NCBI GenBank assembly: GCA_902579825.1
Contig: CACHII010000005.1
Span: forward strand, 1 to 64,000
Length of the DNA stretch: 64,000 bases
DNA from: an uncultured SAR86 cluster bacterium
GTDB lineage: Bacteria > Pseudomonadota > Gammaproteobacteria > Magnimaribacterales > D2472
Direction of reading: 5' to 3'
Within the stretch, counting starts at the first letter, position 1. The number at the start of each line of letters is the position of its first letter. The translations under genes were made by a program, and so were the position numbers. Of the stretch, positions 1-8,687 are shown one piece after another. The notes under the pieces were generated by a model. That model made no database searches. It was not told where the DNA came from and was given only the letters and a program-made list of their open reading frames with translations.

Positions 1-2
1 AA

Positions 3-395
3 CCAGATGCAGTAGCAAAAAATGTTATTGGAAAGATTATCACTAGATTTGAAGAAAATGGTTTGCATCTTGTTGCATGTAAATTGATTCAACTTAATGA
101 TGAAATAGCTTCTGGCTTTTACGCAGAACATAATGGAAAGACTTTTTTCAATGATCTAAAAAAATTTATGACTTCAGGTCCTGTATTTGTTCAGGTTCTT
201 GAAGGAGAAAATGCAGTTCAGTTGAATAGAGATCTTATGGGAAGCACCAACCCACAAGAAGCATCACCAGGTACTATAAGAGCAGATTTTGCAAACAGTA
301 TTGATGCTAATGCAGTCCATGGCTCTGATTCAATTGATAGTGCAAAAAGGGAGATTGAATATTTTTTCTCATCAGAAGAAATATTGAATAAGTAA
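3..395 (+). CDS. ndk: Nucleoside diphosphate kinase, 5'-truncated by window edge
   Basis: Transfers the gamma-phosphate from ATP to NDPs through a phosphohistidine, balancing NTP and dNTP pools in the cytosol. The reading frame is open from base 3 and begins inside the protein ([12 protein letters not shown]..), so only about the first ten residues are missing. The active-site histidine lies in the visible NAVHGSDS motif, followed by the family's AKREIEYFF end. The next gene, rlmN, begins one base after the stop codon, so the two are probably co-transcribed. ndk-rlmN is a classical gammaproteobacterial order. Identification is firm; only the start is unseen. Confidence 0.96.
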   Translation, partial: PDAVAKNVIGKIITRFEENGLHLVACKLIQLNDEIASGFYAEHNGKTFFNDLKKFMTSGPVFVQVLEGENAVQLNRDLMGSTNPQEASPGTIRADFANSIDANAVHGSDSIDSAKREIEYFFSSEEILNK

Positions 396-396
396 G

Positions 397-1476
397 TTGT
401 CAAAAAAAATAAATCTTTTAGGTTACTCACTTGAGTCACTTGAAAGATTTTTTTCTGAAATAGATGAGTCAATGTTTAGAGCTAAACAGCTCATCAATTG
501 GATTCATCAAAAAGGCGTTTTAGATTTTAATTTGATGACTAACTTTAATAAAAACTTGCGTGAAAAACTTAAAGAAATTGCAATTATAGAGCCACCAAAA
601 ATTATAGAAGAACATATTTCAGAGGAAGGTACTATAAAGTATTTGGTTGAAATTGAATCTGGTTCAATGGTTGAAATGGTAGTTATTCCAGAAAAAAATA
701 GAAGAACCTTATGTGTTTCTTCACAAGCAGGATGTGCACTACAATGCACCTTTTGTGCCACAGGCGCTCAAGGGTTTGATCAAGATCTTAAAAGTAGTGA
801 AATTATTGGCCAGTTATGGCTGGCTAACTTTAATGCAAAAGATAGCAAGCATATAACAAATATTGTTTTTATGGGAATGGGGGAGCCTCTTTTAAATTTT
901 GATGCCGTAATTGAATCTGCAAAAATCATGAAAGATCAGTTAGCATATGGGCTTTCAAGAAAACGAGTAACAATAAGTACTTCGGGCATAGTGCCAAATA
1001 TTGATCGACTTTCAAAAGAGATAGATATTTCATTAGCAATATCTTTACATGCCTCTGAAAATAAACTTAGAGATCAAATAGTACCGATTAACAAAAAATA
1101 TCCAATCGAATCTCTTTTAAAGTCTTGTAAAGAATATTTGGAGAACTATCAGAAAAAAAGAAGTATAACTATAGAGTATATTTTAATTGATGAAATCAAT
1201 GATTCATTAGATCACGCACGAAAACTTTCAAAACTTTTATCTAATATTTCCTGCAAAATTAATTTAATACCTTTTAATAGTTTTAAAGGATCTAATTATA
1301 AAAGACCAAACATGAAAAAAATTAATAGTTTCAAAAGATATTTAATTAGTAAGGGCTATGTAACAACATTGAGGATCACCAGAGGTGATTCTGTAGATGG
1401 AGCTTGTGGACAATTAGTAGGTAATTTAAGCAATACGGTAAAAGGTAAACAACTTATATCTCATAAATCAATATAA
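397..1476 (+). CDS. rlmN: Dual-specificity 23S rRNA/tRNA adenine-C2 methyltransferase RlmN
   Basis: Radical-SAM enzyme that methylates C2 of A2503 in 23S rRNA and A37 in some tRNAs. The 359-residue length is normal. The radical-SAM cluster CxxxCxxC is at residues 113-120 (GCALQCTFCATG), the GMGEPL motif follows, and a C-terminal cysteine (about 337, in DGACGQLVG) corresponds to the methyl-carrying cysteine of the family. The start is TTG at 397, one base after the ndk stop; no in-frame ATG precedes the conserved N-terminal region. The stop overlaps the rodZ start by one base (TAATG), indicating translational coupling. In many gammaproteobacteria pilF lies between rlmN and rodZ; it is absent here. 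Confidence 0.97.
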   Translation: MSKKINLLGYSLESLERFFSEIDESMFRAKQLINWIHQKGVLDFNLMTNFNKNLREKLKEIAIIEPPKIIEEHISEEGTIKYLVEIESGSMVEMVVIPEKNRRTLCVSSQAGCALQCTFCATGAQGFDQDLKSSEIIGQLWLANFNAKDSKHITNIVFMGMGEPLLNFDAVIESAKIMKDQLAYGLSRKRVTISTSGIVPNIDRLSKEIDISLAISLHASENKLRDQIVPINKKYPIESLLKSCKEYLENYQKKRSITIEYILIDEINDSLDHARKLSKLLSNISCKINLIPFNSFKGSNYKRPNMKKINSFKRYLISKGYVTTLRITRGDSVDGACGQLVGNLSNTVKGKQLISHKSI

Positions 1477-2237
1477 TGAAGGGAAGTTTAAAGTCAGCAG
1501 GCTCCGTTAAAATTGGAAAAAGATTTTCTGATAAAAGAATGTCATTAGGCCTATCCCTTGAGGAAGCTTCAAATATTCTATATATAAATATAGATTATTT
1601 AAATTCTATTGAAAAAGGTGATTACAGCATTTTTCCAAGCGAATCTTTTGCTAGAGCATATTTTAAGAAATATTCACAATATTTAAAAATTAATTCTGAT
1701 CTGCCAGATATATTCAATTCAGTTACTGAAAATAGAATACTCAATAAGGCAATAAAAATTGAAGCTTTAAGCAGCTTTGATAATGACGGTTTAAATCATA
1801 TTTATATAGCTGGATCTATTCTAATTGCATTAGTAGCGCTAGTTATAATTTATTTTGTAGAATTTGGAAACATACAAAAAAGTCAAAGAGAGTTTATGTC
1901 AACTGATCAGCAAATTATTGATTTATCTATAAATATTAAACAAAAGAATAGTCAGTTAAAAGAATTAAAAAATTTAACTTCAAACAATGAGCTTTATCTG
2001 GATTTTTTAGAAGAGTGTTGGATTGAATTATATGTAGATGATGAGCTTATTGAAGCAGTGTATTTTAATGAGAATGATAGTTATAAGAAGAAAATAGATA
2101 GACCATTTAAAATTATTGTTGGCAATGCTGAGGCCATCAATGGAACATATAATGGGAATGAGATTGATTTTATGGCCAATGCTAATAGACTAACTAAAGT
2201 AAACATTATAAATTTTGATGAAAACAAATTGGATTAA
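1476..2237 (+). CDS. rodZ: RodZ-like cytoskeletal membrane protein
   Basis: Bitopic inner-membrane protein that links MreB filaments to the elongation machinery. Domains in order: an N-terminal helix-turn-helix of the XRE/RodZ type (about residues 15-75, with SLEEAS and the [10 protein letters not shown] stretch typical of RodZ), a low-complexity linker, one membrane segment (about 107-130), a short coiled-coil-like periplasmic stretch, and a C-terminal RodZ beta domain (about 170-250, with CWIELYVDD and later GNAEA). At 253 residues it is shorter than the E. coli protein (about 337), mostly in the linkers. It overlaps ispG by 20 bases. Function rests on domain order and synteny; sequence identity looks low. 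Confidence 0.85.
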   Translation: MKGSLKSAGSVKIGKRFSDKRMSLGLSLEEASNILYINIDYLNSIEKGDYSIFPSESFARAYFKKYSQYLKINSDLPDIFNSVTENRILNKAIKIEALSSFDNDGLNHIYIAGSILIALVALVIIYFVEFGNIQKSQREFMSTDQQIIDLSINIKQKNSQLKELKNLTSNNELYLDFLEECWIELYVDDELIEAVYFNENDSYKKKIDRPFKIIVGNAEAINGTYNGNEIDFMANANRLTKVNIINFDENKLD

Positions 2238-3324
2238 AAGAAAAACAACTAAAACTATTTACGTTGGTGATGTTCCTGTTGGCGGAAATAATCCTATTTC
2301 AGTTCAGTCTATGACTAACACAGATACTTGTGATGTTGTTTCTACTATAAAGCAAATAAATGATTTGAAGAAAGCAGGAGCAGATATTGTCAGAGTTTCG
2401 GTACCAAGTTTTGATGAGGCCAAAGCATTCAAAGAAATTAAAAATGCGGTAAATATTCCATTGGTTGCTGATATACATTTTGATTATAAGATAGCTTTGG
2501 AAGTTGCAGACACTGCAGATTGTCTGAGAATTAATCCAGGCAATATTGGAAAAGAAGATCGTGTTCAAGAAGTTATTAGTGCTGCTCGTTATAACAATGT
2601 TCCTATAAGAGTTGGGGTAAATGCGGGTTCTTTAGAAAAAGATTTGCAAAAAAAATATGGAGAACCTAATGCTGATGCTCTTGTTGAGTCTGCATTAAGA
2701 CATGTTGCAATACTTGATAAGTATAATTTTGATAACTATAAAATGAGCCTAAAAGCCTCTAATATTGAAATGACAGTTGAAGCTTATAGAAAAATTTCAC
2801 AGATTATTAATCAACCTCTTCATTTAGGCATTACTGAGGCTGGAAGCTATAGAGCTGGTACCGTTAAGTCTTCAATTGGAGTGGGTATGCTTCTTTCAGA
2901 GGGTATTGGAGATACAATTAGAATTTCTTTAGCTTCAGATCCTATCGATGAAATCAAAATTGGATGGGATATCTTAAAAAGTCTAAATATTAGAAGCAGA
3001 GGGGTCAAAATAGTTGCATGTCCAAGTTGTTCACGTCAAAACTTTAATGTAATTAAGGTGGTAAATGATTTAGAACAGAGGCTTGAAGATATTTCTGATG
3101 ATATAGAAGTAGCTATTATAGGATGTTATGTTAATGGCCCAGGGGAAAGTAAAGCTGCCAATATTGGTCTTACTGGTGCAAGCCCAAATAATCTTTTGTA
3201 TATTGATGGTTCTCCAAATAAAAAAATTAATAATGATGATCTTGTTGATGAGCTTGAAAAGCAGGTCAGAATAAAAGTTGAAAATAATAGAATTAAAACA
3301 GATAAGATCATATTAAGGAGTTAA
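2218..3324 (+). CDS. ispG: 4-hydroxy-3-methylbut-2-enyl diphosphate synthase (IspG/GcpE)
   Basis: Iron-sulfur enzyme of the MEP isoprenoid pathway that converts MEcPP to HMBPP. The whole protein tracks the E. coli enzyme: [51 protein letters not shown]. The [4Fe-4S] cysteines are seen in CPSCSRQ and [10 protein letters not shown] prefer ATG at 2218 over TTG at 2215. The coding region begins inside the end of rodZ, a 20-base overlap that suggests coupled translation. IspH, which performs the next pathway step, is also in this window (27507-28445). Confidence 0.97.
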   Translation: MKTNWIKRKTTKTIYVGDVPVGGNNPISVQSMTNTDTCDVVSTIKQINDLKKAGADIVRVSVPSFDEAKAFKEIKNAVNIPLVADIHFDYKIALEVADTADCLRINPGNIGKEDRVQEVISAARYNNVPIRVGVNAGSLEKDLQKKYGEPNADALVESALRHVAILDKYNFDNYKMSLKASNIEMTVEAYRKISQIINQPLHLGITEAGSYRAGTVKSSIGVGMLLSEGIGDTIRISLASDPIDEIKIGWDILKSLNIRSRGVKIVACPSCSRQNFNVIKVVNDLEQRLEDISDDIEVAIIGCYVNGPGESKAANIGLTGASPNNLLYIDGSPNKKINNDDLVDELEKQVRIKVENNRIKTDKIILRS

Positions 3325-3325
3325 T

Positions 3326-4594
3326 TTGGATAAGATTCAATCTTTAAAAGGCATGATTGATTTGATTGCTAATAGATCTGATCCAGAGGATTTTGCAGAA
3401 TCAATTTTTAGAACAGAAGATGCTTTAAAAAATATTTTTATAAATTTTGGATATTCTGAAATTAGGACACCAGCCCTAGAAGATGCTGATCTTTTTAAAA
3501 GGTCTGTTGGAGATTCTTCGGATATTGTGAATAAGGAACTTTATTCTTTTTTGGATAAAAATGAAAAAAAAATCACCTTAAGACCTGAAAACACTGCAAG
3601 CGTAATTCGTTCTGTCATTGAAAAAAAAATTGATGGAAATACTCATAAATTTTGGTATCTAGGACCAATGTGGAGGTATGAAAGACCTCAGAAAGGGAGA
3701 TATAGACAATTTAATCAGGCAGGAATAGAAATTATTGGATATCCAGAAGGCGTTGCTGAATTAGAAATAATTTCAATGATTTGTTCAATTAACAATGCAT
3801 TAAATATTAAAAAATCAGTAATTAAAATTAATCATCTTGGCAATAAGATCACTAAAGCTAAATATTGCAATGCTCTATTAGAATATTTAAAACCTTTTTC
3901 ATCTCAATTAGATGAATTAGATCAAAAGAGACTAGAAAAAAATCCCTTAAGAGTTCTTGAATCACAAAATCAAAACACTCAAAAGATACTCAAAGATGCT
4001 CCCATAATAAAAGATTTTCTTTCAGATGAATCTATAAAAATGCTTAAGATGATAAAAAATACTTTTTCAAAAGATTGCAAAATAGAGATTGATTATAGTT
4101 TGGTGAGGGGTCTAGATTATTACACTGGTTTAGTTTTTGAGGCTATTTCAGATGAGTTGGGTGCTCAAGACGCTTATTTAGGTGGGGGGAGGTATGATAA
4201 TTTATCTGAGCAATTAGGCGGTAAAAATCTTCCATGTATTGGCATGGCAATTGGTATTGAGAGACTGTCATTATTGTCTAATGTAGACGCTGAAGATAAA
4301 ACATTGATATCTTTTATAATTTTGTCTAGTAATTTTGAAGAGAAAGCATATAAAATAGCCCACGACTTAAGAACTATCAATTCTAAAATTGTAGTAGATG
4401 TTCAGCTTTCTGAGGGAAGCCTAAAGTCCAAACTTAGAAAGGCAAGTAAAAGCAATGCTAAGTTCGCAATTATTATGGGTGAGGAAGAAATACAAACTAA
4501 TTCAATAATCATAAAACCGCTAATTGAAAAGAATTCAGAACAAACAGTTATGGACATCAACGAGATCAGCAGTTTTTTTAAAGATATTACTTAA
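3326..4594 (+). CDS. hisS: Histidyl-tRNA synthetase
   Basis: Class II aminoacyl-tRNA synthetase that charges tRNA-His. The sequence opens with the expected SLKGMIDL (KGxxD) motif, then motif 2 (GPMWRYERPQKGRYRQF), the HisRS signature LVRGLDYYTGLVFE, motif 3 (GMAIGIERL) and a C-terminal anticodon-binding domain (about 325-420). Length 422 matches the family. The start is TTG at 3326, with AAGGAG ending six bases upstream, one base after the ispG stop. Position between ispG and yfgM is conserved in gammaproteobacteria. Confidence 0.98.
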   Translation: MDKIQSLKGMIDLIANRSDPEDFAESIFRTEDALKNIFINFGYSEIRTPALEDADLFKRSVGDSSDIVNKELYSFLDKNEKKITLRPENTASVIRSVIEKKIDGNTHKFWYLGPMWRYERPQKGRYRQFNQAGIEIIGYPEGVAELEIISMICSINNALNIKKSVIKINHLGNKITKAKYCNALLEYLKPFSSQLDELDQKRLEKNPLRVLESQNQNTQKILKDAPIIKDFLSDESIKMLKMIKNTFSKDCKIEIDYSLVRGLDYYTGLVFEAISDELGAQDAYLGGGRYDNLSEQLGGKNLPCIGMAIGIERLSLLSNVDAEDKTLISFIILSSNFEEKAYKIAHDLRTINSKIVVDVQLSEGSLKSKLRKASKSNAKFAIIMGEEEIQTNSIIIKPLIEKNSEQTVMDINEISSFFKDIT

Positions 4595-4605
4595 AGGTAT
4601 TGATA

Positions 4606-5250
4606 ATGAGCAATGAATATGAAAATAATATGAGGTTCGTACCGATATTAAAATTTTTTGAAAAATATAAAAAGGTAATTATTTTAATTATCTTAACAGT
4701 AATTATTTCCATAGGTTATGTTTTAATCTCTAATCAAGCTAAAAAACAAAATAATGAGAAGGCATCAGTTATTTATAATGAATGGTTAAAAGAGATTTCG
4801 CTCGAAAGTCCTGACAGAAACAAACTTAATTCTATGTTAGAACAACTATTAGCTGAATATGAAAATACTGGTTATGCACAACTTGCTTTATTAAATAGGG
4901 CAAGTTTTGATGCTAGAAATAATGATATTGAACTATCTCTTGTAAATTTTAAGAAGCTAATAGAGCTAACTGATGGTTTTAATGGAAATAAAATCTTTAA
5001 CAAAATTGCAAGGGTGAGTTCATCTAGATTGTTATTATCTAATGGACAGTTCGATGAAGCTTTATCTATGATAGAACTTTATTCATCTAATGCCACAAAC
5101 GGTTACATACATGAATTAACAGGAGATATTCTTGCAAAACAAAACAAAATTGATTTGGCAATTTCACAATATGAATTGGCTTCTAAGAAGTATAATGATG
5201 ATACATCACAATCCATAATATCAATGAAAATTGCAAATTTAGGAATGTAA
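4606..5250 (+). CDS. yfgM: YfgM-like SecYEG ancillary/periplasmic chaperone protein
   Basis: Single-pass inner-membrane protein with a periplasmic TPR-like domain; the E. coli member binds SecYEG and periplasmic chaperones. Here a membrane anchor spans about residues 19-41 after a short cytosolic stretch rich in charged residues (KYKK), followed by helical TPR-like repeats (for example LALLNRASFDARNNDIELSL). The ATG at 4606 is preferred to TTG at 4600 because AAAGG lies at 4593-4597. The hisS-yfgM-bamB-der order is conserved and supports the call. Sequence conservation is modest, as is usual for this family. Confidence 0.85.
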   Translation: MSNEYENNMRFVPILKFFEKYKKVIILIILTVIISIGYVLISNQAKKQNNEKASVIYNEWLKEISLESPDRNKLNSMLEQLLAEYENTGYAQLALLNRASFDARNNDIELSLVNFKKLIELTDGFNGNKIFNKIARVSSSRLLLSNGQFDEALSMIELYSSNATNGYIHELTGDILAKQNKIDLAISQYELASKKYNDDTSQSIISMKIANLGM

Positions 5251-5251
5251 A

Positions 5252-6412
5252 GTGAAAAAAAATTTAATACGTTCTTCTTTAATGTTTCAATTTATTTTTG
5301 TTCTTAGCGCTTGCTCATCTTTAGATGGTTTACGTTTTTGGAATACTGATGAGATTGATCCGGACGAACCAAGAGAGCTTGCAGCCTTTTCCAATAAAAA
5401 AACAATTTCTTTAAAATGGAACAAGTCATTCAGTGGTAAGAATGAAATGGGAAATTTTGAACCTGATTTTAGTTCAAATAAATTATTTTTTGCTGATTCT
5501 GATGGTAGTGTCTATTCAATTCAAAGTGAGAATGGCGAACAAAACTGGTCAAGCGAACTTAATTTTTTGTCATCAGGTGTTGCTGCAGGCTTCGGCATTA
5601 TTGTAGTAGCCGATATTGATGGAAATGTTATTGCTTTAAATCAAAATGATGGAACAAAAATTTGGACTCAAAATGTTAAAGGAGAAGTTCTTAGTAAAGC
5701 TGCAATTGATGCAAAGGTTGTAGTTGTTAAAACTGGTTCTGGAGAGTTATTAGGTCTTGATAAGGATAATGGTTCTATAAAATGGTCTTATCGATCCAAA
5801 CTACCAACACTAACCGTTCGTGGAAGTAGTAGTCCTGTAATAGTTGATGATAAGGTCTATGTATCTTTTGATAATGGAAGATTAGCAGTATTTGAACTAG
5901 ATTCAGGATTTTTGATATGGGATGGGGCAATTTCATATGTATCTGGAACCTCAGAATTAGAAAATCTTATCGATTCAGACTCGAATCCTGTTGTTGAAGG
6001 TGGACTTATTTATACAACGAATTACCAAGGAAAATTAAATATTTTTGATACAACTCAAAGAAGATCTATATGGTCTTATGATATTTCATCATTTTATTCA
6101 CCAATTGTAATTAGAGGAATGTTAATAGTGGTTGAATCAAATTCATCTTTGAAATCATTCTCAATGCAAACTCTTGAGGAATCGTGGAGCACTGAAGATT
6201 ATTTAAATAGAAGTTTATCAAATCCTGTGGGCTATAAAGGAAACCTAATTTTTGGGGACTTAGATGGCTATATTCATATAATTGATCCACTAAATGGTAT
6301 TACAGTTGGGCGAAAAAAAATTACAAAACATCCTATTAAATCAGTCTTTAGTAGAAGTAATAATATATATATAGTTGATGAATCATTTAATCTTTTCTCA
6401 ATTAATCTATAA
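5252..6412 (+). CDS. bamB: Outer-membrane assembly lipoprotein BamB
   Basis: Lipoprotein subunit of the BAM complex that inserts beta-barrel proteins in the outer membrane. It starts at GTG (5252), right after the yfgM stop. A lipoprotein signal peptide ends in the lipobox LSAC, with Cys21 as the lipidated residue. The mature part is an eight-bladed PQQ-type beta-propeller with recurrent blade motifs such as VYSIQSENGEQNW, VIALNQNDGTKIW, LLGLDKDNGSIKW and LAVFELDSGFLIW. Length 386 is normal. der follows 14 bases downstream, as in E. coli. Confidence 0.95.
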   Translation: MKKNLIRSSLMFQFIFVLSACSSLDGLRFWNTDEIDPDEPRELAAFSNKKTISLKWNKSFSGKNEMGNFEPDFSSNKLFFADSDGSVYSIQSENGEQNWSSELNFLSSGVAAGFGIIVVADIDGNVIALNQNDGTKIWTQNVKGEVLSKAAIDAKVVVVKTGSGELLGLDKDNGSIKWSYRSKLPTLTVRGSSSPVIVDDKVYVSFDNGRLAVFELDSGFLIWDGAISYVSGTSELENLIDSDSNPVVEGGLIYTTNYQGKLNIFDTTQRRSIWSYDISSFYSPIVIRGMLIVVESNSSLKSFSMQTLEESWSTEDYLNRSLSNPVGYKGNLIFGDLDGYIHIIDPLNGITVGRKKITKHPIKSVFSRSNNIYIVDESFNLFSINL

Positions 6413-6426
6413 AATGAGCAATAACA

Positions 6427-7812
6427 ATGTTTACTTCAGTTGCAATTATAGGTCGTCCAAATGTAGGCAAGTCATCCCTATTTAATAAGCTTACTAAATC
6501 AAGAGACGCTATAGTTTCTGACTTTCCTGGACTCACAAAAGATAGGAATTATGGTTTTTTAAATCTTGATGATAATAAGATTTTAATAACTGATACAGGC
6601 GGAATTGTATACGAGGCTGACAATTTAAAAGAAGCAATATCTAAACAGGCTTGGTCTGCAGTTGAAGAATCAAGTATTATAATTTTGATGTTAGACTCAT
6701 CAGAAAATCTTACAAAAGATGACTTAGATATTCTTCATAAGCTTAGAAAGCTTAATAAAGACTTTGTAATTGTTCTTAATAAAATTGATAAAAAAACAGA
6801 TTCATTAATAAAAGATGACCTTCAAAAGGAGGGGATTCGTAGCACTATTGAAATTAGCGCTGAGCATTCAAAAAATTTATCATCATTAAAGTCTTATATT
6901 AAGGAAAGAGCAACGAACATCAAGAATATATTTTATGATGGAAAAAAAGTTGCTGTTCTGGGTAGGCCTAATGCAGGCAAATCAACATTTATAAACAATT
7001 TAATTGATCAAGATAGATTGATAGTTAGTGAAATTGCAGGCACAACAATAGACTCAATTCAAATACCATTTGAATTCAATGATGAAAAGTTTATTTTTAT
7101 TGATACTGCTGGAATTAGAAAAGGCTATAAGTACCATCATAAAGTTGAATATTTTTCCTATGTCAGAACACTTCATTCAATTGATCAAAGCGATGTTGTT
7201 ATTTTTATTTGTGATGCAACAGAGGGATTGGTTGATCAAGACTTAAAAATATTAAATATGATAATTGATAGCGGCAAGCCTATTTTATTTTTGTTCAACA
7301 AGGTTGATTTATTATCAAAAAAAGAATTGAGTCAGATTTATATAACAAAAAAAATGCAATCGGACTTTATGTCAAATATTTTCATACTGGAAATGTCAGC
7401 TATTCAAAAAAAGGGTTTTAAAAAAATATTTAATTTAACAAATAAATTAATTGAAAAATCAAAAAAGAAATATTCCACATCTCAATTAAATAAGCACCTA
7501 AGAGAGTTTGTAAAATTAAACTCTCCACCAGCAGTAAAGGGCAGACAATTAAAATTCAAACATGTTCATTTCGGTGGCACATTTCCAACCACACTAATAG
7601 TACATTCTAATCAAGATAAGAAAATACCCCAGAATTATAAACGCTATTTAATTAATTCCTTTAGAATTGCTTTAGGTCTTAAGAGTGTACAACTTAAGCT
7701 ATTATTTCGTAAGGCAGATAATCCTTATAAAGATAAAAAAAATGTTTTAAGCGATAGACAAGTAAAGAAAAGAAAAAGGTTAATAAAACATATAAAAAAA
7801 AATAAAAATTAA
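6427..7812 (+). CDS. der: Ribosome-assembly GTPase Der (EngA)
   Basis: Double-GTPase needed for 50S subunit maturation. Two tandem G domains are visible: the first with GRPNVGKSS, DTGG and NKID, the second with GRPNAGKST, DTAGIRKG and NKVD. A C-terminal KH-like RNA-binding domain follows (about residues 345-440, with NSPPAVKGRQLKF and NPYKDKKN). Length 461 falls in the family range, though the acidic inter-domain linker is short. It is the last gene of the ndk-der cluster. About 92 bases of AT-rich DNA separate it from sdhC; I see no clear terminator there. Confidence 0.98.
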   Translation: MFTSVAIIGRPNVGKSSLFNKLTKSRDAIVSDFPGLTKDRNYGFLNLDDNKILITDTGGIVYEADNLKEAISKQAWSAVEESSIIILMLDSSENLTKDDLDILHKLRKLNKDFVIVLNKIDKKTDSLIKDDLQKEGIRSTIEISAEHSKNLSSLKSYIKERATNIKNIFYDGKKVAVLGRPNAGKSTFINNLIDQDRLIVSEIAGTTIDSIQIPFEFNDEKFIFIDTAGIRKGYKYHHKVEYFSYVRTLHSIDQSDVVIFICDATEGLVDQDLKILNMIIDSGKPILFLFNKVDLLSKKELSQIYITKKMQSDFMSNIFILEMSAIQKKGFKKIFNLTNKLIEKSKKKYSTSQLNKHLREFVKLNSPPAVKGRQLKFKHVHFGGTFPTTLIVHSNQDKKIPQNYKRYLINSFRIALGLKSVQLKLLFRKADNPYKDKKNVLSDRQVKKRKRLIKHIKKNKN

Positions 7813-7833
7813 TACTAATGAATTAATTTACTC

Positions 7834-7861
7834 TTATTAAAAATCAATTCTGCTGTATAAT
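7834..7861 (+). promoter_or_regulatory. Possible sigma-70 promoter of the sdh-suc block
   Basis: A TATAAT hexamer is at 7856-7861, with a weak -35 (TTATTA at 7834-7839) 16 bases upstream. It lies 43 bases before the sdhC start, in the only gap of more than 45 bases ahead of the nine-gene TCA block. A palindrome TAATAA-A-TTATTA (7871-7883) lies between it and sdhC and could be an operator or simply AT-rich sequence. Confidence 0.4.
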
Positions 7862-7904
7862 CAAAACTAATAATAAATTATTAATATTTATAACTAAGCA
7901 CACA

Positions 7905-8288
7905 ATGCAAGAAAGGCCAGTTTATTTAGATTTGACTAAAATCAAGTTGCCGATGTCTGGATTTTCATCAATTACGCATAGATTGTCTGGAATGTATATT
8001 TTTTTTGTAAGTGTTCCGGTATTTCTATATTGCATTTACCTATCTTCATCTAATAAGTCAAACTTTGATATTTTGATTTTAAGCTTATCCAAATTTTCAT
8101 TTTTTTCATTTTTAGTTTATCTAAGTATTTTGATACTTTGGTATCACACTCTAACAGGGGTTAGGCACCTAATAATGGATTTTTTTCATATAGGTGAATC
8201 CCTAAAAGGTTCTAATTATTCTGCTATTTTTGTAATCTTTTTTTGGTTAATTTCATCTCTAGCTTTTCTTCTTGTAATCATATTATGA
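7905..8288 (+). CDS. sdhC: Succinate dehydrogenase cytochrome b556 subunit
   Basis: Membrane anchor of complex II that binds quinone and haem b together with SdhD. Its N-terminus (RPVYLDL.., then GFSSITHRLSG) matches the conserved S-x-x-H-R-x-(S/T)-G quinone-site motif. Three hydrophobic segments follow, with the haem-ligand histidine in the HTLTGVRHLIMD motif. The 127-residue length is standard. The stop overlaps the sdhD start (ATGA). It heads the block sdhCDAB-sucAB-lpd-sucCD. Confidence 0.96.
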   Translation: MQERPVYLDLTKIKLPMSGFSSITHRLSGMYIFFVSVPVFLYCIYLSSSNKSNFDILILSLSKFSFFSFLVYLSILILWYHTLTGVRHLIMDFFHIGESLKGSNYSAIFVIFFWLISSLAFLLVIIL

Positions 8289-8647
8289 AGGGATTTTTGA
8301 TTTGGAATATACAAAGATATAGCTCTTTAGTAATCTTGTGTTATTTAATTTATATTTTTAGTTTCATACTATTAAGCGAAAATAAAATAAATTTTTTTGA
8401 GTGGTCAGAGTTTTTTTTATCATTTCAGTCAAGATTTTTTACCTCAATTGTTTTTTTGTTTCTTGTTATGCATGCTTTCATAGGTTTGTGGACTATCGGA
8501 ACTGATTACCTAACAAAGAGGACATTGGGTTTTTTGAATAGGTCACTATCAGAAAGAGCTTCGTTAATAAGGTCTTTATATTTTATGACTTTTGGTTTTC
8601 TAGGTTTTATGTATTTATTTTTAATTTTGTATATAATATGGATATAA
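8285..8647 (+). CDS. sdhD: Succinate dehydrogenase membrane anchor subunit
   Basis: Second haem/quinone anchor of complex II. The ATG at 8285 overlaps the sdhC stop by four bases and gives a 120-residue protein with three membrane segments. The HAFIGLWTIGTDYL stretch carries the expected histidine ligand and the nearby Asp-Tyr pair. A longer in-frame opening to 8243 exists but would lie wholly within sdhC and add residues atypical for the family. Primary sequence is weakly conserved, as usual for SdhD; position between sdhC and sdhA makes the call secure. Confidence 0.92.
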   Translation: MKGFLIWNIQRYSSLVILCYLIYIFSFILLSENKINFFEWSEFFLSFQSRFFTSIVFLFLVMHAFIGLWTIGTDYLTKRTLGFLNRSLSERASLIRSLYFMTFGFLGFMYLFLILYIIWI

Positions 8648-8687
8648 AAATTAATGATATATAATTATAAGTTTTATTAATAATATA

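Noticed and set aside
7871-7883. TAATAA-A-TTATTA palindrome as an operator for sdh
   Set aside because: It consists only of A and T in AT-rich DNA and cannot be told from chance without comparison to relatives.
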